DNA from: Pseudolysinimonas_A sp039912695 | Lineage (GTDB): Bacteria; Actinomycetota; Actinomycetes; Actinomycetales; Microbacteriaceae | NCBI RefSeq assembly: GCF_039912695.1 | Contig: NZ_JBDSPJ010000014.1 | Location: 135,813 to 199,812 of the forward strand | Length of the DNA stretch: 64,000 nt | Reading direction: 5' to 3' | Shown here: in pieces, positions 16,943 to 25,578 of the stretch | How the letters are laid out: each line of letters opens with the position of its first letter | Position numbering within the stretch: position 1 is the stretch's first letter | Program-made: the position numbers and the translations under genes | Notes under the pieces: generated by a model | The model's database searches: none | The model's input: only the letters and a program-made list of their open reading frames with translations | What the model was told of the DNA's origin: nothing

Positions 16943-19036
16943 GTGAGGCACGTGGCGACTCGCATCTACGTGGCATCCGCCGAAGGCGGCACCGGCAAGT
17001 CAACGGTTGCGCTCGGAATGCTCGACGCACTCCGGGCCAACGCTCCGCACGTCGCGGTGTTTCGACCCGTATCGCGATCGGATGCCGACCACGACTACGT
17101 GCTCGAAATGTTGCTCGAACACGCCACCGCCGGCCTCGACTACGCGGCCTGTGTCGGGGTGACCTATCCGGAGTATCACGACAACCCGGAGGAGGCGATC
17201 ACGACGATCGTCGAGCGCTTTGCCGCCGTTGAAGCGGCGTGCGATGCCGTCGTGATCGTGGGGTCGGACTACACCGACGTCGGCACTCCCACCGAGCTCG
17301 CCGCGAACGGGCGCATCGCCGCAAATATAGCCGCCCCCGTGTTGCTGGTTCTGAGCGGTCGGGATCGCGACGGATATCGCACCTCGGGCGAGGTGCGGAC
17401 CTCACTCGAGGTGGCTCTGGGTGAGCTCGAGGCGGAGCACGCGACAGTACTTGGCGTCGTCGTCAACCGCTCTGACCCCGAACGACTCGACGAGATCCGC
17501 GCGGCACTCGTGGGCGATCACCGACCCGATGCGATCTGGGCGATTCCCGAAGACCCGGTGCTGGTTGCTCCGCTCCTGCGCACGGTGTTTGCCGCCGCCC
17601 ACGCCGAGCTGCTGATCGGCGACCCGGAACGTCTGGAACGCCCCGTGCTTGGCACCGTCGTCGCTGCCATGTCGCTCGAGAACGTGCTGCCGCGCCTGCT
17701 CGAAGGGTCGGTGGTCGTCGTACCGGGAGACCGCTCCGACGTTCTGGTGGGTTCCGTCGTCGCACACCTGTCGCAGAGTTTTCCGTCCCTCGCGGGCATC
17801 ATCCTGAACGGCGGCTTCCCGATCGCGCCAGCGGTGCGCAAACTCCTCGACGGACTGGATGTCTCACTGCCGATCGCCGCGACCGCCACCGGCACGTTCG
17901 ATACCGCGGTCGCCGTGACTCAAGCGCGCAGCCGGTACGCTGCCGACTCCCCGCAGAAGTATCAGACCGCTCTCGCGCTCTTCGAGAACCATGTGGATGG
18001 CGCCGAGATTCTGCGCCGCCTGAGCCTTCCCGCGACGACCGTGCTCACGCCGATCCGGTTCGAGCACATGCTCATCGAGCGGGCGCGCACCGACGTTCGC
18101 CACGTCGTGCTGGCCGAAGGCGACGACGACCGGATTCTGCAAGCCGCTGCGATCGTGCTGCAACGCGGGATCGCGCGGCTCACGATTCTCGGCGACGAAG
18201 CAACGGTGCGTGCCAGGGCTGCGGAACTCGGGGTCGACATCGCGGCGGCCGCGATCATCGCGCCAACCGATCCGGAGCTGCGGGAACGGTTCACCGACGA
18301 GTACGTCAGGCTGCGGGCGCACAAGGGTGTCGCGCGGATTCAGGCTTTCGACACCGTCACCGATGTGTCGTACTTCGGCACCCTCATGGTGCATCTGGGC
18401 CTTGCCGACGGGATGGTGTCGGGCGCCCGGCACACCACGGCGCACACCATCCGACCGGCTTTCGAGATCGTGAAGACGGCCCCTGGAGTCTCGGTCGTGT
18501 CGAGTGTGTTCTTCATGGCGCTCGCCGATCGGGTGCTGGTCTACGGAGATTGCGCCGTCATCCCGGAGCCGACGGTGGATCAACTCGCCGATATCGCGAT
18601 CTCATCGGCCGAGACCGCTCGACGGTTCGGGATTGAGCCGCGCGTCGCGATGCTGTCGTACTCGACCGGCGACTCCGGTTCTGGCGCCGACGTCGACCGG
18701 GTGCGGGCAGCGACAGCACTCGTGCGGGAGCGCGCCCCGGAACTGCTCGTTGACGGTCCGATGCAGTACGACGCCGCCGCCGACCCGACGACCGGCGCAT
18801 CGAAACTGCCGGGGTCGGTGGTCGCCGGCCGGGCGACGGTCTTCGTCTTTCCCGACCTGAACACCGGCAACAACACCTACAAGGCCGTGCAACGCAGCGC
18901 GGGAGCGATCGCGATCGGCCCGGTGCTGCAAGGGCTCGCCAAGCCGGTTAACGACCTGTCGCGTGGTGCGCTGGTGCGGGATATCGTCAACACGATCGCG
19001 ATCACCGCCATCCAGGCGCAAGGAACGACCGGATGA
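16943..19036 (+). CDS. pta: Phosphate acetyltransferase
   Basis: Interconverts acetyl-CoA plus phosphate with acetyl-phosphate plus CoA in the cytosol. The 697-residue length and two-part layout match long-form Pta. An N-terminal BioD/DRTGG-like P-loop region carries IYVASAEGGTGKSTVALGML. The C-terminal PTA/PTB catalytic domain starts near residue 370 (TPIRFEHMLIERARTDVRHVV) and includes LADGMVSGARHTTAHTIRP and FPDLNTGNNTYKAVQRSA. GTG start. The stop overlaps the ackA start (ATGA), so production of the two enzymes is coupled. Confidence 0.96.
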   Translation: MRHVATRIYVASAEGGTGKSTVALGMLDALRANAPHVAVFRPVSRSDADHDYVLEMLLEHATAGLDYAACVGVTYPEYHDNPEEAITTIVERFAAVEAACDAVVIVGSDYTDVGTPTELAANGRIAANIAAPVLLVLSGRDRDGYRTSGEVRTSLEVALGELEAEHATVLGVVVNRSDPERLDEIRAALVGDHRPDAIWAIPEDPVLVAPLLRTVFAAAHAELLIGDPERLERPVLGTVVAAMSLENVLPRLLEGSVVVVPGDRSDVLVGSVVAHLSQSFPSLAGIILNGGFPIAPAVRKLLDGLDVSLPIAATATGTFDTAVAVTQARSRYAADSPQKYQTALALFENHVDGAEILRRLSLPATTVLTPIRFEHMLIERARTDVRHVVLAEGDDDRILQAAAIVLQRGIARLTILGDEATVRARAAELGVDIAAAAIIAPTDPELRERFTDEYVRLRAHKGVARIQAFDTVTDVSYFGTLMVHLGLADGMVSGARHTTAHTIRPAFEIVKTAPGVSVVSSVFFMALADRVLVYGDCAVIPEPTVDQLADIAISSAETARRFGIEPRVAMLSYSTGDSGSGADVDRVRAATALVRERAPELLVDGPMQYDAAADPTTGASKLPGSVVAGRATVFVFPDLNTGNNTYKAVQRSAGAIAIGPVLQGLAKPVNDLSRGALVRDIVNTIAITAIQAQGTTG

Positions 19037-20187
19037 CCGCCCCGCGCGTCCTCGTCGTGAACGCCGGGTCGTCGTCGCTCAAGTACCGCGTTGTCGACCC
19101 GTCCGTTCCAGGGCGGGGCCGCTCTGCCCTCCAACGCTCTGTCCTCCAACACTCCGGTCTGATCGAGCGGATCGGCGAACCCGGCTCGGAGGTTCCCGAT
19201 CACCAGGCCGCTCTTGCCACCGCGCTCGCCGATGTCGACCTCGACGGGGTCGTCGCGGTCGGGCATCGCGTCGTGCACGGCGGGGAGTTCGACAGCGCCG
19301 TGCTGATCGACGCCGAGGTCGAGCGCCGTATCGACGAACTCAGCGCGCTCGCCCCGTTGCACAACCCTCCAGCTCTGGCCGGCATCCGGGCCGCACGGGC
19401 GGCGCTCCCCGAGTTGCCCCAGGTCGCGGTGTTCGATACCGCGTTCCACGCCACGATGCCGCGCGAGGCGTCGACCTACGCGATCGACGCGGCCCTTGCT
19501 GCCGAGCACGGCATCCGGCGGTATGGATTTCACGGCACCTCGTACCGCTACGTCTCGGCTCGGGCTGCGGAGTTCCTCGGGCGTCCGCTCACCGAGTTGC
19601 GGCTCATCGTGTTGCACCTGGGCAACGGCGCCTCCGCCGCGGCGATCCTGAACGGACGATCGATCGACACCTCGATGGGGCTCACCCCACTCGAAGGTCT
19701 CGTGATGGGGACGCGCTCGGGCGACATCGATCCGGGAGTGCTTTTTCACCTGCACGCCGTGACCGGAGCGGACTTTGACGAACTCGACGACCTGCTCAAC
19801 CGTCGCAGCGGTCTGCTCGGGCTCGCGGGCCGCTCGGACATGCGCGAGGTGCAGGCGGCGGCCGACGCGGGATCGGATGCCGCCGCCCTCGCTCTCGACG
19901 TCTACCTGCACCGGCTGCGCCGCTATATCGGCGCCTACCTCGCGGAACTCGGTGGCCTCGACGCCCTCGTCTTCACGGCGGGTGTCGGCGAGAACAGCGC
20001 GATCATTCGGGCGCGGGCGGTCGAACGGCTTGCGCACCTTGGCCTGGCGGTCGACCCGGCACTCAACGCCGCGGCGGGCGGGGATGCCCGGGTGATTTCG
20101 CCGCCCGGAGCAACGCCGGTGCTTGTCGTGCCCACCGACGAAGAGTCTCAAATCGCCATGGAGACTATCGAACTCGTCGCAGGTTAA
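19033..20187 (+). CDS. ackA: Acetate kinase
   Basis: Converts acetyl-phosphate and ADP to acetate and ATP. The 384-residue ASKHA-fold protein shows NAGSSSLKYRV at the N-terminus, VFDTAFHATMP, RRYGFHGTSYRYVS, LHLGNGASAAAI (phosphate loop), TPLEGLVMGTRSGDIDPG, and FTAGVGENSAIIRARA near the C-terminus, all signature blocks. Directly coupled to pta by ATGA overlap and followed 66 bp later by phosphoketolase, which supplies acetyl-phosphate. Confidence 0.97.
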   Translation: MTAPRVLVVNAGSSSLKYRVVDPSVPGRGRSALQRSVLQHSGLIERIGEPGSEVPDHQAALATALADVDLDGVVAVGHRVVHGGEFDSAVLIDAEVERRIDELSALAPLHNPPALAGIRAARAALPELPQVAVFDTAFHATMPREASTYAIDAALAAEHGIRRYGFHGTSYRYVSARAAEFLGRPLTELRLIVLHLGNGASAAAILNGRSIDTSMGLTPLEGLVMGTRSGDIDPGVLFHLHAVTGADFDELDDLLNRRSGLLGLAGRSDMREVQAAADAGSDAAALALDVYLHRLRRYIGAYLAELGGLDALVFTAGVGENSAIIRARAVERLAHLGLAVDPALNAAAGGDARVISPPGATPVLVVPTDEESQIAMETIELVAG

Positions 20188-20229
20188 TCCCGCGCTCTCC
20201 CAGGTTGACCCGGCGCTCTCGACGTGGCG

Positions 20230-20264
20230 ACCCCCACACACCAGGGTGGGGGTATGACCCCCAC
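20230..20264 (+). promoter_or_regulatory. Start-codon stem-loop with alternative pairing ahead of xfp
   Basis: The 8-mer ACCCCCAC occurs at 20230-20237 and again at 20257-20264. Between them lies its perfect complement GTGGGGGT at 20246-20253. The complement can pair with the upstream copy (8-base loop) or with the downstream copy, which would leave the xfp ATG (20254-20256) alone in a three-base loop. This arrangement could control ribosome access to xfp. That is inference from base pairing only. Confidence 0.5.
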
Positions 20265-22644
20265 CACAGACCAGACCATCGATCGAATCGACGCCTGGTG
20301 GCGGGCGGCGAACTACCTGAGCATCGGGCAGATCTACCTGCTCGATAACCCGCTGTTGCGGCGCCCGCTGACGCGCGAACAGATCAAGCCGCGCCTGCTC
20401 GGGCACTGGGGAACCACCCCCGGCCTCAACGTGCTCTACGCGCATCTCAACCGCGTCATCCAAGAGCGGGATGTCGACATGCTCTACGTGACCGGTCCCG
20501 GGCACGGCGGACCGGGGATGGTCGCGAACGCGTACCTCGACGGCACCTACTCCGAGGTCTACTCCACGATCGAACGCACCGAAGACGGCCTGCGCAAGCT
20601 CTTTCGACAGTTCTCGTTTCCGGGCGGCATCCCGAGTCACGTCTCGCCCGATACCCCCGGTTCGATCCACGAAGGGGGCGAGCTGGGCTATTCGCTCAGC
20701 CACGCCTACGGCGCAGCGTTCGACAACCCCGATCTCATCGTGGCCTGCGTCATCGGCGATGGTGAGGCCGAGACGGGTCCGCTCGCGACGGCCTGGCACG
20801 GCAACAAGTTTTTGAACCCCGCACAGGATGGCGTGGTGCTGCCGATCCTGCACCTCAACGGGTTCAAGATCGCCAACCCGACCGTGCTCGCGCGCATCCC
20901 GGAGTCGGAGCTGTTCGACCTGATGCGCGGCTACGGGCACGAACCCTTCCTGGTCGAGGGGGGAGCGCCAGGTGAAGACATCCGTGACTTCCATCGTCGC
21001 TTCGCCGGGGTCCTCGACACCGTCTTCGACCGCATCGCCGCGATCAAGGCGGCGGCGGCCGACGGGTCGCTCGAGGGGCGTCCGACCTGGCCGATGATCG
21101 TGTTGCGCACGCCCAAGGGCTGGACCTGCCCCGCCGTGATCGACGGCGTGCCGGTGGAGGGAACCTGGCGGGCTCATCAGGTCCCGCTCGCGAACGCCCG
21201 CGACACCCCGGAGCACCAGCAGGTACTCGAAGACTGGATGCGGTCCTACCGACCCGAGGAACTCTTCGATGACGCCGGGGCACCGCTGCCCGAGGTCACC
21301 GCGCTCGCTCCGACCGGGAACCGCAGGATGAGCGCGAACCCGGTCGCGAACGGTGGGCTGCTGCGCCGCGACCTGAAGCTGCCCGACTTTCGCGCGGCAG
21401 GAGTCGAGGTCGATCCCGCCGAGCGTGGCGCGATCCAGGCAGAGTCGACGGCGGTGCTCGGCCACTGGCTGGCGGGAGTCATCCGGGGGAACCCCCACAC
21501 GTTTCGCATCTTCGGGCCTGACGAGACGGCGTCCAACCGGCTCGCACCGGCAATCTACGAAGCGACCGACAAGCAGTGGAACGCCGAGGTGCTTCCGGTC
21601 GATGAGCACCTCGCTCCGACCGGTCGAGTCATGGAGGTGCTGAGCGAACACCAGTGCCAAGGCTGGCTCGAGGGCTACCTTCTCACCGGGCGACACGGAG
21701 TGTTCAACTCCTACGAGGCGTTCATCCACATCGTTGATTCGATGTTCAACCAGCACGCCAAGTGGCTCGAGGCATCCCGACGAATTCCGTGGCGCCGACC
21801 GGTCGCGAGCCTGAACTACCTGTTGTCGAGCCACGTCTGGCGCCAGGACCACAACGGCTTCAGCCACCAGGACCCCGGGTTCCTCGACCTCGCGGTGAAT
21901 AAGAGCAAGGAGGTCGTTCGGGCCTACCTGCCCTTCGACGCCAACACTCTGCTCTCGGTCTACGACCACTGCCTGCGCAGCGTCGACTACGTGAATGTCG
22001 TCGTCGCCGGCAAGCAACCCGAGCCGCAGTGGCTGACGATGGAGGAGGCCATCGAGCACTGCACCCGCGGGCTCGGCATCCTGCCCTGGGCGGGCACCGA
22101 GGTCGAGGGCCGTGAACCGGATGTCGTCCTCGCCGCCGCCGGGGACGTGCCGACGCTCGAAGTACTCGCCGCGGCCGCCATTCTGCGTGACCGCATTCCG
22201 GAGTTGGCTGTTCGGGTCGTTAATGTCGTCGACCTGATGCGCCTGCAATCGGAGGGGGAGCATCCGCACGGGCTATCTGACCGGGAGTACGATGCGGTGT
22301 TCACCGCCGACCGGCCCGTGGTCTTCGCGTACCACGGGTATCCGTGGCTGATTCATCGGCTGGCCTACCGACGCACCGGCCACAATCAACTGCACGTGCG
22401 GGGATTTGTGGAGCGGGGCACGACGACGACACCGTTCGACATGGTGATGCTCAACGACCTCGATCGGTTCCGGCTCGCGATGGATGTGATCGACCGGGTC
22501 CCGGGGCTCGCCGCGACGCACGGCGGGCTGCGCCAAGAGCTCGACGACGCCCGCCTGCGTGCCCGCGCGTACACCCGGGAGCATGGAGAGGACAGCCCGG
22601 TGGTCGCCAACTGGCGGTGGCCACGGTCGTCACTCGACGCCTGA
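20254..22644 (+). CDS. xfp: Phosphoketolase (xylulose-5-phosphate/fructose-6-phosphate)
   Basis: Thiamine-diphosphate enzyme that cleaves xylulose-5-P or fructose-6-P with phosphate, giving acetyl-phosphate plus an aldose phosphate. At 796 residues it matches the family (about 790-830). Signature blocks are IDAWWRAANYLSIGQIYLL at the N-terminus, TGPGHGGPG, GELGYSLSHAYGAAFDNPD and VIGDGEAETGPLATAWHGNKF. ATG 20254 fits the family N-terminus; an in-frame GTG at 20224 would add ten residues. Lying after pta-ackA, it completes a phosphoketolase route from pentose phosphates to acetate and ATP. Confidence 0.95.
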   Translation: MTPTTDQTIDRIDAWWRAANYLSIGQIYLLDNPLLRRPLTREQIKPRLLGHWGTTPGLNVLYAHLNRVIQERDVDMLYVTGPGHGGPGMVANAYLDGTYSEVYSTIERTEDGLRKLFRQFSFPGGIPSHVSPDTPGSIHEGGELGYSLSHAYGAAFDNPDLIVACVIGDGEAETGPLATAWHGNKFLNPAQDGVVLPILHLNGFKIANPTVLARIPESELFDLMRGYGHEPFLVEGGAPGEDIRDFHRRFAGVLDTVFDRIAAIKAAAADGSLEGRPTWPMIVLRTPKGWTCPAVIDGVPVEGTWRAHQVPLANARDTPEHQQVLEDWMRSYRPEELFDDAGAPLPEVTALAPTGNRRMSANPVANGGLLRRDLKLPDFRAAGVEVDPAERGAIQAESTAVLGHWLAGVIRGNPHTFRIFGPDETASNRLAPAIYEATDKQWNAEVLPVDEHLAPTGRVMEVLSEHQCQGWLEGYLLTGRHGVFNSYEAFIHIVDSMFNQHAKWLEASRRIPWRRPVASLNYLLSSHVWRQDHNGFSHQDPGFLDLAVNKSKEVVRAYLPFDANTLLSVYDHCLRSVDYVNVVVAGKQPEPQWLTMEEAIEHCTRGLGILPWAGTEVEGREPDVVLAAAGDVPTLEVLAAAAILRDRIPELAVRVVNVVDLMRLQSEGEHPHGLSDREYDAVFTADRPVVFAYHGYPWLIHRLAYRRTGHNQLHVRGFVERGTTTTPFDMVMLNDLDRFRLAMDVIDRVPGLAATHGGLRQELDDARLRARAYTREHGEDSPVVANWRWPRSSLDA

Positions 22645-22683
22645 CGGCTCCGCGGTGATCTCATGCGGTGATCTAATGCTGGG

Positions 22684-23247
22684 ATGGGTCTCTCGTCGGC
22701 GCGGTGCCTCGCAGCTGACGGATCGTGCGCGGGCGGCATCCCCGTCGACGCTCCGGTCGCCCTCTGCGAGCGGCATCTCGCACTCGCTGCCGAGTGGGCC
22801 GGTCGGGAGTACGGCATCCCGGATCTGCTGCCCTCGCCGTGCCGAGTCTGCGGGTCGCGTCTCGGTGTTCGCTACCCGTCGGGCTGGATCTGCGGGGTCT
22901 GCGAGTGGCGAGTCGGGGAGCTGGTGGATGCCGAGCTTCCGCCGCCGCGGATCGATGTCGTCTACTACGTGCGACTGGGCGATCGCGTAAAAATCGGCAC
23001 GACGAGCAACCCGCGTCAACGATTCGCCGCGATTCCGCACGAGGAGGTGCTGGCGTTCGAGCGCGGGGGGCGGGCGCTCGAGCAACGTCGGCACCTCGAG
23101 TTCGCCGTCGACCGGCTCGGCACTTCGGAGTGGTTTGCCCTGTCGCACGCGATCCGGCAGCACATCGATGTCGTCGGAGGCGGGGTCGAGTCCGCTTGGC
23201 ACGCGTACGACCGGTGGCTGAGTGAGGCGATCGCTCGACACGGCTGA
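22684..23247 (+). CDS. GIY-YIG nuclease family protein with zinc-ribbon
   Basis: Protein of 187 residues in two parts. Residues about 1-80 contain cysteine pairs CRVCGSRLG and WICGVCEW, a likely zinc ribbon. Residues about 95-175 form a GIY-YIG/T5orf172-like domain starting VVYYVRLGDRVKIGTTSNPRQRF, with a following E-RR-L-E-F segment (GRALEQRRHLEFAVDRLGTSEWF) typical of the nuclease helix. In this subfamily the domain is found in phage-, repair- and defence-related proteins. No homing-endonuclease insertion or mobile element is seen here. DNA target and function are unknown. Confidence 0.78.
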   Translation: MGLSSARCLAADGSCAGGIPVDAPVALCERHLALAAEWAGREYGIPDLLPSPCRVCGSRLGVRYPSGWICGVCEWRVGELVDAELPPPRIDVVYYVRLGDRVKIGTTSNPRQRFAAIPHEEVLAFERGGRALEQRRHLEFAVDRLGTSEWFALSHAIRQHIDVVGGGVESAWHAYDRWLSEAIARHG

Positions 23248-23268
23248 TCAGGTCGTGAACACGTTCAG

Positions 23269-23300
23269 AAGGCCCCCGCTCTGGTGGGAGCGAGGGCCTT
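23269..23300. terminator. Bidirectional terminator hairpin
   Basis: AAGGCCCCCGCTC (23269-23281) and GAGCGAGGGCCTT (23288-23300) form an almost perfect 13-bp stem with a short loop between the converging GIY-YIG and sugar-permease genes. The A/T ends give short A and U runs on both strands, consistent with termination from both sides. Confidence 0.75.
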
Positions 23301-23316
23301 CCGGCACACAGGATGC

Positions 23317-24630
23317 TTAGGTGCGAGCCCCGCCGCCACCGTTGCGCTTGCGGGAAACCGCGTCGACCGTAGCCGCGAGGATCAGCACGGTGCCGGTCAC
23401 GGCGTAGTTGATACCGGCCGCCAAGTGCAGCAGGCCGAGGCCGTTGGTGATGACCGCGATCACGAGCGCGCCGACGGCCGCATGAAGCAACCGTCCGCGT
23501 CCACCGAAGAGGCTGACCCCACCGACGACAGCGGCCGCGACACCCGACAGCACGACGTCGCGACCCATGGCTGCGTCGACCGATCCCACGTAGGAGACCT
23601 GGAAGATGCCGGACACGACCGCGAGGGTCGAGCAGATGATGAAGGCCGTCCAGCGCACGAAGACGATCTTGACTCCGGCTCGCCGTGCTGCCTCGGCGTT
23701 GCCACCGATCGCGTAGATGTAGCGACCGTAGCGCGTGCGGTCGAGCACAAACGTTCCCAGCCACAGGATGCCGAGCACGAACGGCACGACGATCGGAACA
23801 CCCGTGACTTCGTGCCCACCGACCGTGACCCCGTTCAGCACGGTGCCGGACTGACCGCGGTTCTCGTTAAGCAGGAACACCACGATGCCACCGGCCACCA
23901 GGATGACGACCAGCTTGGCCAGCACGAGGAGGGCCGTGCGGTTCGGAACACCGGCGCGAGTGCGGCGGGCGCGGTCCCACATCGAGGTGCCGATCGAGAC
24001 CAGGGCGACGACGCCGAGGAGCGCCCACCCAGCCCAGGTGGGCATGGTGCTGTTCTGGATCGCGAGAATCTCCGGAACCTGCACGAGGTACAGGCCGCCG
24101 GCACCGATGACGATCAGTTCGACACCCTGAAGTCCAAGGAAGAGACCCAGAGTCACGACGAACGACGGGATGCCGACTTTCGCGACGAAGAAACCGATCA
24201 GAGTACCGATCGCCAGGCCGATGGCAAATGCGATCGCGAGCGCGAGAATCCAGTTGAGGTGCTGCACGTTGACCAGCACGACGAAGGAACACATCGTGAC
24301 ACCCGACGTGACACCGGCCGACAGGTCGATCTCGCCCAGGAGGATGACGAACACGAGGCCCATACCCAGCATGACGAGGGTTGCTGCCTGCACGAGAAGG
24401 TTGGCGAAGTTGCGCTCGGTGAGGAAGAACGGGCTCAAGACCGCGAAGAGGGCGCTGAGTACCACGAACCCGCCGACCGCGGGAAGGACTCCCATGTCGC
24501 CGCCCCGCACGCGCGAGATCCAGCCGCGGACCTGGTCCATGAGGCCGCCCTCTTGGCCGCTCCCGATCATGTCATCGGCTGCCGGGACCATCCCGGTGTT
24601 CGGATCGCCGAACTGCTGGTTCAGGCTCAT
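23317..24630 (-). CDS. Sugar ABC transporter permease (XylH/RbsC type)
   Basis: Membrane subunit of a carbohydrate importer of the CUT2 (xylose/ribose) class, 437 residues with ten or more hydrophobic segments. Family marks include NLLVQAATLVMLGMGLVFVILLGEIDLSAG and a later YAIGGNAEAARRAGV segment, which is the EAA-type contact loop of XylH proteins. About 60 hydrophilic N-terminal residues precede the first span. Its ATG overlaps the ATPase stop by four bases. Last gene of the receptor-ATPase-permease set. Confidence 0.92.
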   Translation of the reverse strand: MSLNQQFGDPNTGMVPAADDMIGSGQEGGLMDQVRGWISRVRGGDMGVLPAVGGFVVLSALFAVLSPFFLTERNFANLLVQAATLVMLGMGLVFVILLGEIDLSAGVTSGVTMCSFVVLVNVQHLNWILALAIAFAIGLAIGTLIGFFVAKVGIPSFVVTLGLFLGLQGVELIVIGAGGLYLVQVPEILAIQNSTMPTWAGWALLGVVALVSIGTSMWDRARRTRAGVPNRTALLVLAKLVVILVAGGIVVFLLNENRGQSGTVLNGVTVGGHEVTGVPIVVPFVLGILWLGTFVLDRTRYGRYIYAIGGNAEAARRAGVKIVFVRWTAFIICSTLAVVSGIFQVSYVGSVDAAMGRDVVLSGVAAAVVGGVSLFGGRGRLLHAAVGALVIAVITNGLGLLHLAAGINYAVTGTVLILAATVDAVSRKRNGGGGART

Positions 24631-25379
24631 GCGTTCGTTCCCTCGAAGGTCTTGGTTCCGGTGATGTAGCCGACGACGTCGTCGCTGGTCACGTTCTTCG
24701 GTTCGACGGTGGCGACCATCTGGCCGAGGTAGAGCACGCTGACGAAGTCAGCAACAGCGAACACGTCGACCAGGTTGTGGCTAATGATGATCACCGCGAC
24801 ACCCTGTTCGGCGAGACGCTTGACCAGGTTCAGCACCTGTTCGGTCTGGGCGACGCCGAGGGCCGCGGTCGGCTCGTCGAGGATCACGACGCGCGCGTTC
24901 TTCAGAACGGCGCGAGCGATCGCGACGGTCTGGCGCTGGCCGCCGGACAGTGACGAGACCTTCTGGCGCACCGACTTGACCGTGCGGACCGAGAGGGAGC
25001 GCAGGGTGTCTGAGGCTTCCTTCTCCATCAGGCCCTCGTCGAAGGTGCCGAACTTGGTCTCTTCGCGGCCGAGGAACATGTTCTGCACGATGTCGAGGTT
25101 GTCGCACAGAGCGAGGTCTTGGTAGACAACCTCGATGCCGAGCGCTGCTGCGGCGCGCGGGCTGTTCAACACGACCTCGTGGCCGTCGAACTTCACCGAG
25201 CCCGAGTCGTAGGGCTGAACTCCGGCGAGACCCTTAATCAGGGTCGACTTGCCGGCGCCGTTGTCACCGACAAGTGCGGTGACCATTCCCGGGTAGGCCT
25301 TGAGTCCGACACCCTTGAGCACGCTCACGGGTCCAAAGCTCTTGACGATGTCCGTCAATTCGATAATCGGCTCAATCAT
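24627..25379 (-). CDS. Sugar ABC transporter ATP-binding protein (single-domain)
   Basis: ATPase for the CUT2-class importer, 250 residues: only one ABC domain, whereas RbsA/XylG proteins have two in about 500 residues, so it should act as a homodimer. Motifs are Walker A GDNGAGKSTLIK, signature LSGGQRQTVAIARAV, Walker B VVILDEPTAALG and H-loop IIISHNLVDV. The sequence is complete, with a normal start behind an AAAGGA box, so this is not a truncation of a two-domain protein. Confidence 0.92.
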   Translation of the reverse strand: MIEPIIELTDIVKSFGPVSVLKGVGLKAYPGMVTALVGDNGAGKSTLIKGLAGVQPYDSGSVKFDGHEVVLNSPRAAAALGIEVVYQDLALCDNLDIVQNMFLGREETKFGTFDEGLMEKEASDTLRSLSVRTVKSVRQKVSSLSGGQRQTVAIARAVLKNARVVILDEPTAALGVAQTEQVLNLVKRLAEQGVAVIIISHNLVDVFAVADFVSVLYLGQMVATVEPKNVTSDDVVGYITGTKTFEGTNA

Positions 25380-25524
25380 GTGGCCGGGTTCCTTTCACTG
25401 CCGCGCAACATCCCCGACCTGGTGGCTCGTCGGAAGATGGCGCTACGTGGACAACGACGCTGTGTCGGCTCAGTCTGACCTGAATCACTCGAAGATTCGA
25501 GCTGAGTGCACTGCGGAGATGAAG

Positions 25525-25566
25525 CGAGGCCCCGTGCTGACCGAATCGGTGCAGCCCGGGGCCTCG
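25525..25566 (-). other. Intercistronic stem-loop between sugar-binding protein and ATPase genes
   Basis: Arms CGAGGCCCCG (25525-25534) and CGGGGCCTCG (25557-25566) are perfectly complementary, with further partial pairing inside the loop. It lies 13 bases after the receptor stop, in the 199-bp gap before the ATPase gene, and has no U-run. It probably acts as an attenuator or mRNA 3'-end stabiliser that favours receptor synthesis (inference). The rest of the gap shows no gene. Confidence 0.7.
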
Positions 25567-25578
25567 CAAATCACTGTG

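Noticed and set aside
18877..22269. 1130-codon open frame on the minus strand
   Set aside because: It lies opposite pta, ackA and xfp, all clearly real. It is the usual antisense opening caused by high third-position GC, shows an Arg/Asp/Val-rich composition with no domains, and has no start context.
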